DNA from: Hungatella sp.
GTDB lineage: Bacteria; Bacillota; Clostridia; Lachnospirales; Lachnospiraceae
Reading direction: 5' to 3'
Assembly: GCA_022792815.1 (NCBI GenBank)
Contig: JAAWBS010000016.1
Coordinates: 85,688-149,687, forward strand
Length of the DNA stretch: 64,000 nt
Shown here piece by piece: positions 24,605-33,466 of this stretch; within the stretch, counting starts at the first letter, position 1, and each line of letters opens with the position of its first letter. The position numbers and the translations under genes were made by a program. Under the pieces are notes generated by a model. The model saw only the letters and a list, made by a program, of their open reading frames with translations, had not been told where the DNA came from and ran no database searches.

Positions 24605-27202
24605 ATGAAAAAAAGCAACAGACGTTTGGCTGCCCTCTCGATGGCAGCAGTCATGGCAGCTTCTGCGACCGCTTGTCAGAGCCAGCCTGCTGAAACCTCT
24701 GCGCCGGAGACCACTACGGCGGCACCGGAGACCACTACAGCGGCACAGGCAGAATCACTGTACACCGCAGGCACTTACTCTGCCTCCGAGCAGGGATTTG
24801 GCGGCCCTGTCACCGTGACCCTTACGGTCAGCGACAGCGAGATCACCGATGTGGCCATCGAGGGTGAGGGGGAGACACCTACCATCGGCGGGGCGGCTCT
24901 TGACACCTTAAAGCAGGCCATTCTGGATGCCCAGTCCGGAGAGATCGATGCCGTGGCAGGAGCTACCATCACCTCCGAGGCAGTGAAGAAGGCAGCCGCA
25001 GGCGCTATCGCGCAGGCCAAGGGAGAGGCTCCTGCACAGGGAGGCGATCTGGCCTTTACAGCCGGAACCTATACCGGCACAGGGGAAGGTTACAACGGAC
25101 CGGTGGAGGTCAGTGTAACATTTGACGATAAGGCGGTTACCGCCATCGAGATTACCTCCAGCAAGGAGACCGAACATGTAGGTGACATCGCATTTGAAAT
25201 TATGATTCCTCAGATGATCGAGGCCAACGGAACCGGAGTGGACGGCGTATCCGGAGCTACTTTCTCCAGCCGTGCCTTAAAGACTGCGGTCAACGCCGCT
25301 GCCGAGGCTGCGGGAGTCACCAATGCCTCTCAGTTTGCCGCCAATACCGTAGAGGTGCAGCCTCAGGCTCCCATCGAGGACACCTGGGATGTGGTAATCG
25401 TAGGCGCCGGCGGAGCCGGAATCAGCGCTGCGGCTCAGGCGGCCCAGGACGGCAACACGGTTCTGGTGCTGGAGAAGAATGCCGAGGTGGGAGGCAACAC
25501 CCTCGTATCCGGCGGTCAGTATCAGAGCGTGATGCCCTATCTGGTATGGGATGAGAAGGATCCCGATGCCACCACAGGCACAGGCTTTGACGGCAATACA
25601 TACAACAAGGTGAAATCCGTCAACGGATGTATCAACGAGTTAAAGATGATCTACGAGTGGTCCGAGGAGGAGTTTGATGCAGACTACTACAAGGATCATG
25701 AGTACGTGGCAGGAGATGCCGCAGAGCTATCTAAGCACGGTGTTCACGCGGACTATCTGCCCACGCTTCAGGCTCTGAAGAAAGAGATCAAGGCATACCT
25801 TGACTGGGCACAGCCGAAACTTGATGCAGGTACTCCGGAGTCGGAGCTGACCCTGTTCTCCACCCTGAACCTGCACATTTTCCAGACCTATTACGGAGGA
25901 CTGCGTCAGAGTGCCGACGGTTCTGAGTGGATCTACGGCAATGTGGATCTGGTGAAGCAGTTCATCGAGGACGGCCAGGACATCAAGCCGTGGCTGGAGT
26001 CTATGGGAGCAACCTTTGTGGAAGACACCCAGCCCACCCTCATCGGTGCACTGTGGTACAGAGAGAACGAGTTCATCGGCGCCAATGTGGATGCAGACGG
26101 AGACGGAACGCCTGAGGAGTATAAGGGCCGCTGGGGCACCTACTTCATGGCTCCTATGACCGAGTTCCTTCAAAAGGACGAGAAGAATCAGATCATGACC
26201 AGAACCACAGCCGAGGAGCTGATCGTGGAAGACGGCCGTGTAACCGGCGTGAAGGCTACCATGTATGACGGCACAGAGGTTACCGCCAAGGCGACCAAGG
26301 GTGTCATCCTGGCGACCGGCGGATACGCAGCCAACATCGACAAGGTTGTGGAGACCAACAACTACTGGTCACCGGAGTTTGTGACCAATGCCATCAAGAC
26401 GACCAACCGGAATTCTCTTACCGGCAGCGGTATTGAGATGGCTCAGGAAGTGGGAGCAGATGTGACAGGTGAAGGCTGGACTCAGATGATGCCCATCAGC
26501 TGGGTGGACAACGGAAACCTGGCATTCGGCGGCGGCAACTATGCCATCTACATCAACCCGACCACCGGCAAGAGATTCGTGGATGAAGGGTCCGAGCGTG
26601 ACGTTCTCTCTCTCGGCGAATTCCAGAACGGTATCGAAGTCAACGGAACCAAGGGCGTATTCATGGAGATCTACAATGCCTCCGAGATGATCCCGGGTCC
26701 CATCCAGCTTGCTCCGGAAGGAGATTATGACGGCAGGTATTACAGAAGAAATGCCAACGAGGAAGAACTGGCTGCTCTGTTCGCCCAGATCGGCGTGACA
26801 GCAGATGCCAAGACAGTTCTCGAGACCATCGAGAAGTACGACATGGCTGTCATGGGCCAGGGCGAGTTTGAGGATGCAGGAAAGGCCATCGCCTCCAGAA
26901 CCATCGGCGATGTGGAGAAGAATGCGGACGGAAGCTACAACGTAGATTCCTACAAGCTGGAGGGCACGGCTCTCACCATCCGTCTCATGGCTCCTTCCAC
27001 CCACCACACCATGGGCGGCCTCGTAGTCGACACGGAGCGCCATGTACTGGATGAAAGCGGCAACGCCATCGCAGGACTCTATGCGGCAGGCGAGGTAACC
27101 GGCGGCATCCACGGCGGCAACCGGCTTGGCGGCAACGCGATCACCGAGATCATCGTATCCGGACGCACCGCGGCAAAAGCGATCACTGCTGACAATCAAT
27201 AA
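24605..27202 (+). CDS. Extracellular flavinylated reductase: two FMN-binding domains plus fumarate-reductase-type flavoprotein
   Basis: An 865-residue exported lipoprotein (lipobox ATAC, Cys24, then a Thr/Pro/Ala linker). Two FMN_bind domains follow (about 55-137 and 152-233), each with the D-x3-GAT motif (115-121, 213-219) where ApbE attaches FMN. Then comes a FAD_binding_2 reductase with GAGGAG (267-272). Fumarate-reductase landmarks: R665 in GSERD (the catalytic acid Arg), H800/H801 in the HHTMGG segment, and R840 in GNRLGGNA. At the position of the other substrate-binding His, the motif reads QMMP (627-630), so Met replaces His. The likely role is reduction of an extracellular unsaturated acid as electron acceptor. 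ATG 24605 follows GGGAGAG. Confidence 0.85.
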   Translation: MKKSNRRLAALSMAAVMAASATACQSQPAETSAPETTTAAPETTTAAQAESLYTAGTYSASEQGFGGPVTVTLTVSDSEITDVAIEGEGETPTIGGAALDTLKQAILDAQSGEIDAVAGATITSEAVKKAAAGAIAQAKGEAPAQGGDLAFTAGTYTGTGEGYNGPVEVSVTFDDKAVTAIEITSSKETEHVGDIAFEIMIPQMIEANGTGVDGVSGATFSSRALKTAVNAAAEAAGVTNASQFAANTVEVQPQAPIEDTWDVVIVGAGGAGISAAAQAAQDGNTVLVLEKNAEVGGNTLVSGGQYQSVMPYLVWDEKDPDATTGTGFDGNTYNKVKSVNGCINELKMIYEWSEEEFDADYYKDHEYVAGDAAELSKHGVHADYLPTLQALKKEIKAYLDWAQPKLDAGTPESELTLFSTLNLHIFQTYYGGLRQSADGSEWIYGNVDLVKQFIEDGQDIKPWLESMGATFVEDTQPTLIGALWYRENEFIGANVDADGDGTPEEYKGRWGTYFMAPMTEFLQKDEKNQIMTRTTAEELIVEDGRVTGVKATMYDGTEVTAKATKGVILATGGYAANIDKVVETNNYWSPEFVTNAIKTTNRNSLTGSGIEMAQEVGADVTGEGWTQMMPISWVDNGNLAFGGGNYAIYINPTTGKRFVDEGSERDVLSLGEFQNGIEVNGTKGVFMEIYNASEMIPGPIQLAPEGDYDGRYYRRNANEEELAALFAQIGVTADAKTVLETIEKYDMAVMGQGEFEDAGKAIASRTIGDVEKNADGSYNVDSYKLEGTALTIRLMAPSTHHTMGGLVVDTERHVLDESGNAIAGLYAAGEVTGGIHGGNRLGGNAITEIIVSGRTAAKAITADNQ

Positions 27203-27221
27203 TCTGATACGAAAATGACTG

Positions 27222-27256
27222 ACAGGGGCTGGCCCATAGAGGCCGGCCCCTGTTTT
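27222..27256 (+). terminator. Intrinsic terminator of the flavoprotein gene
   Basis: ACAGGGGC-TGGCC, a 5-base loop, then GGCC-GGCCCCTGTTTT; a long GC-rich stem with a short U-tract, 20 bases after the stop. Confidence 0.85.
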
Positions 27257-27345
27257 GCAGGATTTGTTTGGCTCCATGACCGGAAGGGCTTTTGGCACCT
27301 GAATCCTATAGAAAAAAGAAATAGCGCTTATAGGAAAAAGATATA

Positions 27346-27373
27346 TTGCGAAAAGGAGAAAATAGAGTATGAT
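27346..27373 (+). promoter_or_regulatory. Promoter of the chromate-transporter pair
   Basis: TTGCGA, a 16-base spacer, TATGAT. The expected start site is near 27380, which argues against ATG 27381 and for ATG 27432 as the start of the first gene. Confidence 0.6.
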
Positions 27374-27431
27374 ATAGGATATGGCAACAGAAAGATACAC
27401 TGGAAGACAAGAGAGAAGAGGATGGGGAGAG

Positions 27432-28031
27432 ATGGAGAGAGACAGGAAGAGATCTGACGATACAGAGTCCGGTTTCAGCCGGGCCGGTAGGCTGGCGATC
27501 ATGTTTTGGACCATGGCAAAGATCGGCTGCTTCACCTTCGGCGGAGGGTGGAGCATCATCGGACAGATACAGATCGAGTTTGTGGAGAAGAGGAAATGGA
27601 TGACAGAGGAAGAGATCATCGACTTTATGTCCCTGGCCAAGTCATTTCCCGGGATCATGATTATCAACATGTCAGTACTGTGTGGGTATGCCATGGAGGG
27701 GGCGCCGGGGGCACTGGCCGCAGCATTTGGCCTGGCGGCTCCGGCGGTGGCGGCCATCGGCCTGGTAACCTATTTTTACGATTCTCTAAAAAGCAACCTC
27801 TATGTGGAAAAAGTCCTTAACGGAGTTCGGTGTGTGGTGATTCCCATCATCCTGCAGGCCTCCTGGAAGCTGAAGGATAAATCTTTGACCGGAACGATCT
27901 CCTGTCTTTTGCTGGCCGTCTCCTTTGGGGTGTGCGCGTTTACCGATGTGAGCAAGCCGCTGGTGATGACCGCAGGGGCGCTTTTAGGGCTTTGGGTGTG
28001 GAGAGGAGGAAAGTCTCATGGTGCTGCTTGA
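27432..28031 (+). CDS. chrA: Chromate transporter-type protein, first half (ChrA N-terminal family)
   Basis: About 199 residues with one ChrA domain: MAKIGCFTFGGGWSII near the start and SFPGIMIINMSVLCGY following are the conserved family segments, and about five to six hydrophobic segments are visible. In many Firmicutes the long ChrA is split into two half-size genes; this is the first. The start at 27432 is chosen from promoter position and an upstream GAAGAGG; ATG 27381 would be nearly leaderless. The substrate may not be chromate: family members are widespread in anaerobes and the true ion is unproven. It overlaps the second gene by 14 bases. Confidence 0.82.
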   Translation: MERDRKRSDDTESGFSRAGRLAIMFWTMAKIGCFTFGGGWSIIGQIQIEFVEKRKWMTEEEIIDFMSLAKSFPGIMIINMSVLCGYAMEGAPGALAAAFGLAAPAVAAIGLVTYFYDSLKSNLYVEKVLNGVRCVVIPIILQASWKLKDKSLTGTISCLLLAVSFGVCAFTDVSKPLVMTAGALLGLWVWRGGKSHGAA

Positions 28032-28563
28032 GCTGTTTTGGTCCTTTATGAAAATCGGGTTTTTCAGCTTCGGGGGACTGACCATGATCCCGGTGATCAA
28101 TGACGAGGTTCTGCTTCACGGCTGGATGACAGCAGATGAGGTGATGGACATCGTAGCTGTGGCGGAGATGACCCCCGGTTCCTTGGGAATCAACTGCGCC
28201 ACTTTCGTGGGGCTGCGGACAGCAGGGCTGATCGGCGCCTTCAGCGCTACCTTGGGAGTGATGATGCCGTCCCTTACCCTGTGTATGGCGGCAGCCCATT
28301 TTATCCTGAAACTAAAGGGAAATCAGGTGATGGAGAGTGCCATGAAGGGAGTACGCCCGGTGAGCATGGGGATGCTTTTGGCGGTGGCGGTGACATTGAG
28401 TATCAGCACCTTCTGGACAGAGGGAGGGGCGGTGACCCTGTCAGGGGTTCAGTGGAATCTGGGACTGATTGCCTTCCTGTGCGCAGTGCTGCTGTTCCGC
28501 TTTAAGGTCAGTATCCCAAAGACGATTCTCTTCGCGGCGGTCCTGGGGCTTCTCATCGGGTGA
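28018..28563 (+). CDS. chrA: Chromate transporter-type protein, second half (ChrA C-terminal family)
   Basis: A 181-residue ChrA-domain membrane protein: FMKIGFFSFGGLTMIP and AEMTPGSLGINCATFVG are the conserved segments. It pairs with the preceding half-size gene to make the complete carrier. GGAGG lies about 9 bases before the ATG within the upstream gene. Its 3' end runs convergently into the LysR gene: the last 123 bases are shared with the C-terminal codons of that gene on the other strand, an unusually long overlap of two intact frames. Confidence 0.85.
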   Translation: MVLLELFWSFMKIGFFSFGGLTMIPVINDEVLLHGWMTADEVMDIVAVAEMTPGSLGINCATFVGLRTAGLIGAFSATLGVMMPSLTLCMAAAHFILKLKGNQVMESAMKGVRPVSMGMLLAVAVTLSISTFWTEGGAVTLSGVQWNLGLIAFLCAVLLFRFKVSIPKTILFAAVLGLLIG

Positions 28564-29505
28564 GACCACGTCCTGGACACCGCAGTATTCAGCCTTCATG
28601 CACCGGATAAAAAGCCGGCCGGCTTTGGACAAAAAGCCGTCCTCCAAGGTGGCGATGCACAGGTCCCACCAGGCCTCATAGCGGCTGTCGATGGACAGAA
28701 GCAGAGGGACCGACTCCTGGGCTACCGTCAGGCGGGAGTACTGCAGGGGAACCATGGTGATGCCCAGGCCCTGAGCTGCCAGAAGCTGGGCAGTGGTGTG
28801 GTTCTTTAAGGTCATGACCGTGGGAATCCGGAGGATCCCGGCCTTCTTTAAGACCGCATCGGTGACCTGGCGGATCCGCTGGTCGGGATAGAGGCGGATC
28901 ATAGGCTCCCCCTTAAGAAGACGGATATCCAGCATCGGATATGGGCAGGTCTCTGTCCGGACGGCCTTGGAGGATAGGGGATGATCGGGGGCCATGACCA
29001 GGACAAAGGGATCCCGCTGGAGGGTCTCGTAGCGGATCTTGTCATACTGGGGTTCTGTTGGGGCGTGCATGACCACAAAGTCCAGTTCTCCTGTGACCAG
29101 CCGTTTCTCCAGGCCTGCCGAGGTGTCCTCCGTCACCGCCACCTCCACGAAGGGGCAGAGCTGACGAAAACGCTTCATGGTTCGCGGCAGAGTCAGGATT
29201 CCCAGATGATTGGTGATCCCCAGATGGATCCGGCCGGTCTTTAGGTTGTTGATATCACTGATCTCGCTCTCAAAATTTTCGTATAGCTTCAGGATCTGGG
29301 CTGCCATATGGTAGTAGCGCTCCCCAGCATAGGTGAGAGTCAGGCCGGCGGTGGTCCGGTTAAACAGAGGGGTGCCCAGCTGTTCTTCCAGCTTCTGGAC
29401 GGCCTGGCTTAAGGAGGGCTGGGCCACATACAGTTTTCTGGCAGCTTTGGAGATGCTTTTTTCCTCGGCAATGGTTTTCATATAGAGAAGTTCCCGACTG
29501 GTCAC
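28441..29505 (-). CDS. LysR-family transcriptional regulator
   Basis: A 354-residue LysR protein. The winged HTH is at residues about 2-60 (KSISKAARKLYVAQPSLSQ), followed by the substrate-binding-type domain to about residue 295 and then an extra charged tail. The GTG at 29505 is chosen because AAAGGAAG lies about 10 bases upstream and the HTH then begins at the usual place. It is divergent from the aconitase-like hydratase gene, with a LysR-type palindrome in between, so it probably controls that gene and itself. The C-terminal tail overlaps the chrA gene on the opposite strand and is longer than in usual LysR proteins; the stop might have been lost by mutation. Confidence 0.88.
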   Translation of the reverse strand: MTSRELLYMKTIAEEKSISKAARKLYVAQPSLSQAVQKLEEQLGTPLFNRTTAGLTLTYAGERYYHMAAQILKLYENFESEISDINNLKTGRIHLGITNHLGILTLPRTMKRFRQLCPFVEVAVTEDTSAGLEKRLVTGELDFVVMHAPTEPQYDKIRYETLQRDPFVLVMAPDHPLSSKAVRTETCPYPMLDIRLLKGEPMIRLYPDQRIRQVTDAVLKKAGILRIPTVMTLKNHTTAQLLAAQGLGITMVPLQYSRLTVAQESVPLLLSIDSRYEAWWDLCIATLEDGFLSKAGRLFIRCMKAEYCGVQDVVSPDEKPQDRREENRLWDTDLKAEQQHCAQEGNQSQIPLNP

Positions 29506-29540
29506 GGTTTTATGCTTCCTTTCTGGTCTGATATCGCAGT

Positions 29541-29607
29541 ATAGGAAAAACCTATATAAGTTATCAGGCAAATCGTATTTTACGATATTGTAACATGGTG
29601 GTATGAT
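29541..29607. promoter_or_regulatory. LysR box and hydratase promoter
   Basis: ATAGG-AAAAA-CCTAT (29541-29555) is a perfect T-N11-A LysR-type palindrome. A second inverted repeat, ATCGTA-TTT-TACGAT (29572-29586), overlaps the -35 side of TTTACG, 17 bases, TATGAT (29579-29607) driving the hydratase gene. The placement suits autoregulation plus activation of the divergent gene. Confidence 0.65.
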
Positions 29608-29644
29608 AAAGACAACAAAAATACAGGATTACGGAGGGGAAAAC

Positions 29645-31936
29645 ATGATCAAGTTATACGACGGAGGCGCTTATCTGGTCAACGGAAAGGACATTGTGCC
29701 GGAGAAAGAGGCAGAGAAGGTCAAGGCGCTGACCGGGAGAGAGGCAGACAAGGACGAGGCGAGGCAGGGGACCATAGCCTGCCAGATCATCAAGGCACAC
29801 AACATCTCAGAGGATCTGGAGTCACTCAGACTGAAGTTTGATGCCCTCACGTCCCATGACATCACCTATGTGGGTATCATCCAGACGGCAAAGGCTTCGG
29901 GGATGACAGAGTTTCCCATCCCTTATGTACTGACCAACTGCCACAACTCCCTGTGCGCGGTAGGGGGAACCATCAATGAGGACGATCATCTCTTCGGACT
30001 GTCCGCCTGCAAGAAGTATGGCGGGATCTTTGTGCCGCCTCACATCGGTGTCATGCATCAGTACATGCGGGAGACCATGGCCGGAGGAGGAAGGATGATT
30101 CTGGGCTCAGACAGCCATACCCGCTACGGTGCACTGGGAACCATGGCCGTAGGAGAAGGCGGCGGGGAGTTGGTGAAGCAGCTGCTGGGAGACACCTACG
30201 ATGTGGCCTATCCCCAGGTGGTGGGAATCTACCTGGACGGAAAGGTGAACCCGGGAGTAGGTCCTCAGGATATCGCCCTGTCCATTATCGGGACAGTGTT
30301 TAAAAACGGTTATGTGAAGAACAAGGTGATGGAATTTGTGGGTCCCGGTATCTCGACGATGACCACGGATTTCCGCAACGGCATCGACGTGATGACCACG
30401 GAGACCACCTGCTGGACCTCCATCTGGAGGACTGATGAGGACACCAGGGCATTTCTGGCGGCTCACGGGAGAGAGGCGGACTACAGGGAGCTGAATCCGG
30501 CAGACGTGGCCTACTACGACGGGATGGTCTATGTAGACTTGTCTGCGGTCAAGCCCATGATCGCTCTTCCCTTCCATCCCAGCAACACCTATGAAATCGA
30601 CGAGCTGAACGCCAACTTGGAAGACATCTTAAGAAGTGTGGAGAAAGAGGCCCAAAAAGTGTCAGGAGGCAGAGCCCCATTCAGCCTGACGGACAAGATC
30701 GAGAACGGAAAGTTAAGAGTGCAGCAGGGAATCATCGCAGGATGTGCAGGCGGCAATTACACCAATGTCATGGAGGCCGCCCACATCCTCAGGGGAAAGA
30801 GCTGCGGAAGCGATGTGTTCAGCCTGTCTGTCTATCCGTCTTCCCAGCCGGTGTATATGGAACTGGTGAGAAACGGAGCCATCGCCGATCTGATGGCCGC
30901 CGGAGTGGCACTGAAGACTGCCTTCTGCGGCCCCTGCTTCGGCGCGGGAGACACGCCCAGCCACAATGGGTTCAGCATCCGCCATACCACCAGAAACTTC
31001 CCCAACAGAGAAGGCTCCAAGCCGGGAGCAGGACAGATGTCCGCAGTGGCCCTGATGGATGCCCGTTCCATCGCCGCTACGGCTGCAAACGGCGGGATTT
31101 TGACGGCCGCCACAGCATTGGCCGACGGATATCAGGTGCCGGAGTACCATTTTGACGGCACGGTATATGAAAACAGAATCTACCAGGGATTTGGAAAGGG
31201 AGATTTTGCCAAGGAGCTGATCTATGGCCCGAACATCAAGGACTGGCCCGAGATGGGGGCGCTGACAGACAACATCCTTCTGAGAGTCTGCTCCAAGATT
31301 ATGGATCCGGTCACTACCACCGATGAGCTGATTCCGTCCGGTGAGACCTCCTCCTACCGCTCAAATCCTCTGGGGCTGGCAGAGTTTGCCCTGTCCCGGA
31401 GAGATCCGGAATACGTGGGACGGGCAAAGGAAGTGGACAAGATCGAGAAGGCCAGGAGAGAGGGGATCTGCCCCTGTGAGACGGACCCGGGGCTGAGAGA
31501 AGTGTTTGACAAGATCCGTCAGATCCCCGGCAGCGAGCAGGTGAAGGCCTTTGACACGGAGATCGGCAGCACCATCTATGCGGTGAAGCCGGGAGACGGT
31601 TCTGCGAGGGAGCAGGCCGCCAGCTGCCAGAGAGTGCTGGGAGGGCTTGCCAACATCGTTCGGGAGTACGCCACCAAGAGATACCGTTCCAATGTGATGA
31701 ACTGGGGCATGCTTCCCTTCCAGATGGCAGAAGAGCCTGAGGATATCCAGGTGGGCTGCTACATCTATGTGCCGGGAATCCGGGCGGCTCTTGACGCGGA
31801 TAGGAAAGAGATGAAAGCCTATGTCATCGGCGAGGAGGTAAAGGAGCTGAAGCTGTATATCGCCGAGATGACGGAGGATGAGAAAAAGATTGTCAAGGCA
31901 GGAAGCCTGATCAACTTTAACAGACAGAGACAGTGA
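29645..31936 (+). CDS. Aconitase-superfamily hydratase (YbhJ-like)
   Basis: A 763-residue aconitase-family protein of near full length. The [13 protein letters not shown] segment (around residue 155) corresponds to the conserved DSHT block; [10 protein letters not shown] and FCGPCFGAG carry the cysteines expected to bind a [4Fe-4S] cluster. The sequence is not typical of TCA aconitase, isopropylmalate or homoaconitate enzymes and looks like the poorly characterised hydratase branch represented by E. coli YbhJ. The substrate is probably a tricarboxylic or branched hydroxy acid. ATG 29645 follows GGAGGGG by about 5 bases. It is controlled from a LysR-type divergent promoter. Confidence 0.85.
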   Translation: MIKLYDGGAYLVNGKDIVPEKEAEKVKALTGREADKDEARQGTIACQIIKAHNISEDLESLRLKFDALTSHDITYVGIIQTAKASGMTEFPIPYVLTNCHNSLCAVGGTINEDDHLFGLSACKKYGGIFVPPHIGVMHQYMRETMAGGGRMILGSDSHTRYGALGTMAVGEGGGELVKQLLGDTYDVAYPQVVGIYLDGKVNPGVGPQDIALSIIGTVFKNGYVKNKVMEFVGPGISTMTTDFRNGIDVMTTETTCWTSIWRTDEDTRAFLAAHGREADYRELNPADVAYYDGMVYVDLSAVKPMIALPFHPSNTYEIDELNANLEDILRSVEKEAQKVSGGRAPFSLTDKIENGKLRVQQGIIAGCAGGNYTNVMEAAHILRGKSCGSDVFSLSVYPSSQPVYMELVRNGAIADLMAAGVALKTAFCGPCFGAGDTPSHNGFSIRHTTRNFPNREGSKPGAGQMSAVALMDARSIAATAANGGILTAATALADGYQVPEYHFDGTVYENRIYQGFGKGDFAKELIYGPNIKDWPEMGALTDNILLRVCSKIMDPVTTTDELIPSGETSSYRSNPLGLAEFALSRRDPEYVGRAKEVDKIEKARREGICPCETDPGLREVFDKIRQIPGSEQVKAFDTEIGSTIYAVKPGDGSAREQAASCQRVLGGLANIVREYATKRYRSNVMNWGMLPFQMAEEPEDIQVGCYIYVPGIRAALDADRKEMKAYVIGEEVKELKLYIAEMTEDEKKIVKAGSLINFNRQRQ

Positions 31937-32091
31937 TCGCTGTCACCCTTAAAGGGCCTGCCGGCCGCAAAAGAGCCGGCTTCCTTATCTCGATAGATCC
32001 GCTCTGCGGTTATCCCTGAATATTGGCCGCGGACGAGTCTATAATAAACCACATTGTATCAGGTCCTCCGTTCCCTGCGGAGGGCAGGGAG
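31937..32091. other. Intergenic region with minor hairpins
   Basis: Two small inverted repeats are visible: GCCGGC...GCCGGC at 31960-31980 followed by TTCCTT, and CCTCCG...CGGAGG near 32065-32082. Nothing coding was recognised. Confidence 0.5.
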
Positions 32092-32126
32092 AGCCGTCTT
32101 GTACACATGTACAGGGCGGCTTTTTC
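32092..32126 (+). terminator. Terminator after the hydratase gene
   Basis: AGCCGTCTTGTAC, loop ACAT, GTACAGGGCGGCT then T5. The T-run is on the plus strand, so it acts on hydratase transcripts 150 bases after the stop. Confidence 0.8.
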
Positions 32127-32176
32127 CTGCGGTCTGCGGCGGTTTGCGGGGGCTCCAAAGAGAAGCGGGTGATTGA

Positions 32177-33271
32177 TTACTCCGGAAAACACTCCCCCGC
32201 AGCCTCCGCCACCTCCCCGTGAAGCCTCACATACCGGATCATGGACGCGTACAGGTACAGAAGGTCGTAGGAGTCCGCAAGATTTTTGCCGCACAGCTCC
32301 TGGATCCGTCTGAGACGGTAGGGGATGCTGTTGCGGTGGATGTGGAGAGATTCGCAGACGCTGCGGATGTCTCCGTTCAGATGGATGTAGGCCGCGGCGG
32401 TCTGGGCCAGCTGGGCCGCCTTTCCCTTCTGGGCCAGTTGGGCAAAGGATTCCTCCAGGCCGGGAAAATCCAGGCGGGACAGGGCGATGGCCAGCTTCAT
32501 CTGTTCGTATTCATGGACGCGGCGGCCGGGGAAAAGAAGCTTTCCCATGGCCAGGCTCTCCGCGGCGGCATGGTAGGCGGTGCAGAGATGGGTCTCCCGG
32601 CGGCAGACTCCTGTGTGACAGCCGGCCGCGGCGGAGAGGACCCGGTGATACTTTCTCTCAAAATGTTCATTTTCCCGGAGGATCAGGAGAAGCTGGCTGT
32701 GGGAGAGAGGCAGCAGGATGTCACAGGAGTCCAGCAGATTCTGGATCATGGAGGGGGAGGTATAGGAGTCCTCCGGCTTCCGGTTGATGACGAGGACGGC
32801 TAGGGCGGCTGTGACGTCGATTCCCAGCAGTTCCCCCTCCTTCACAAAGTTGTCGGCGTAGCCGGACTGGAGGTGCAGCCATTTGTAGAGAAACTGGTTC
32901 CGTTCCTGGGACTGGTTTTTTTGTTTCCTGGCCAGATGGATCTCCTGGTAGAGAAGCTCGATGGTTTTGGCCAGAAGTTCTGTGAGATGAGCGTCCGGAC
33001 TGGCTGCCTGCTCCACCACCACGGCGCCGATGCGGCGGCCATGGAGCGAGAGGGGCATGGCGGCTCCTCCCTTCTGAAACCGGCCGGCCGGCGAGGCGAA
33101 CGCCACGGAGTTAATGTCCAGGGCCTTGATGGCCAGAAGGTTTAAGTCTCCCACGGAGGAGGCATCGGTGGACGCCGTGACCCGGCCGCTTACATCGCAG
33201 ATGCTTATGGGCACGGAAAGCCCGTCTTGAAGCTTTTCTATGATCTCGTACATGATCTTATTTTCAAACAT
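32177..33271 (-). CDS. CdaR/PucR-type transcriptional regulator
   Basis: A 364-residue regulator. An N-terminal sugar-diacid-recognition-type domain (about 1-130, with DGLSVPISICDVSGRV) is followed by a GGDEF-like degenerate middle region and a C-terminal PucR-type HTH (DIRSVCESLHIHRNSIPYRLRRI near 315-337). ATG 33271 is preferred over 33298 because GGGAGG lies 6 bases upstream. It is divergent from the M20 peptidase/YfcC/M20D set across a 195-base AT-rich region and is the likely regulator of that set, responding to an organic-acid or amino-acid-derived ligand. Confidence 0.85.
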   Translation of the reverse strand: MFENKIMYEIIEKLQDGLSVPISICDVSGRVTASTDASSVGDLNLLAIKALDINSVAFASPAGRFQKGGAAMPLSLHGRRIGAVVVEQAASPDAHLTELLAKTIELLYQEIHLARKQKNQSQERNQFLYKWLHLQSGYADNFVKEGELLGIDVTAALAVLVINRKPEDSYTSPSMIQNLLDSCDILLPLSHSQLLLILRENEHFERKYHRVLSAAAGCHTGVCRRETHLCTAYHAAAESLAMGKLLFPGRRVHEYEQMKLAIALSRLDFPGLEESFAQLAQKGKAAQLAQTAAAYIHLNGDIRSVCESLHIHRNSIPYRLRRIQELCGKNLADSYDLLYLYASMIRYVRLHGEVAEAAGECFPE

Positions 33272-33466
33272 AGGGAACCTCCCAAATCTATGGAACAAAC
33301 AGGGACAGAAACGCTTTTATTATAAGTATTTTTACTAAAAAATGCAAGTTTTAGATAAAAATATTGTGCAGACAACCAAAAAATGTCGGGGAATTTACAA
33401 ATTTTTCACAATAGTATTTCTTAAAATAAAATGATAAAATATTCATAAACTATAGGAGGCGACAAC
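33272..33466. promoter_or_regulatory. AT-rich divergent regulatory region
   Basis: About 75 percent A+T, in clear contrast to its surroundings. GATAAAAT (about 33433-33440) is a plausible -10 for the peptidase gene. Several TTTA/TAAA tracts are present, but no clear palindrome was recognised. Confidence 0.4.
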
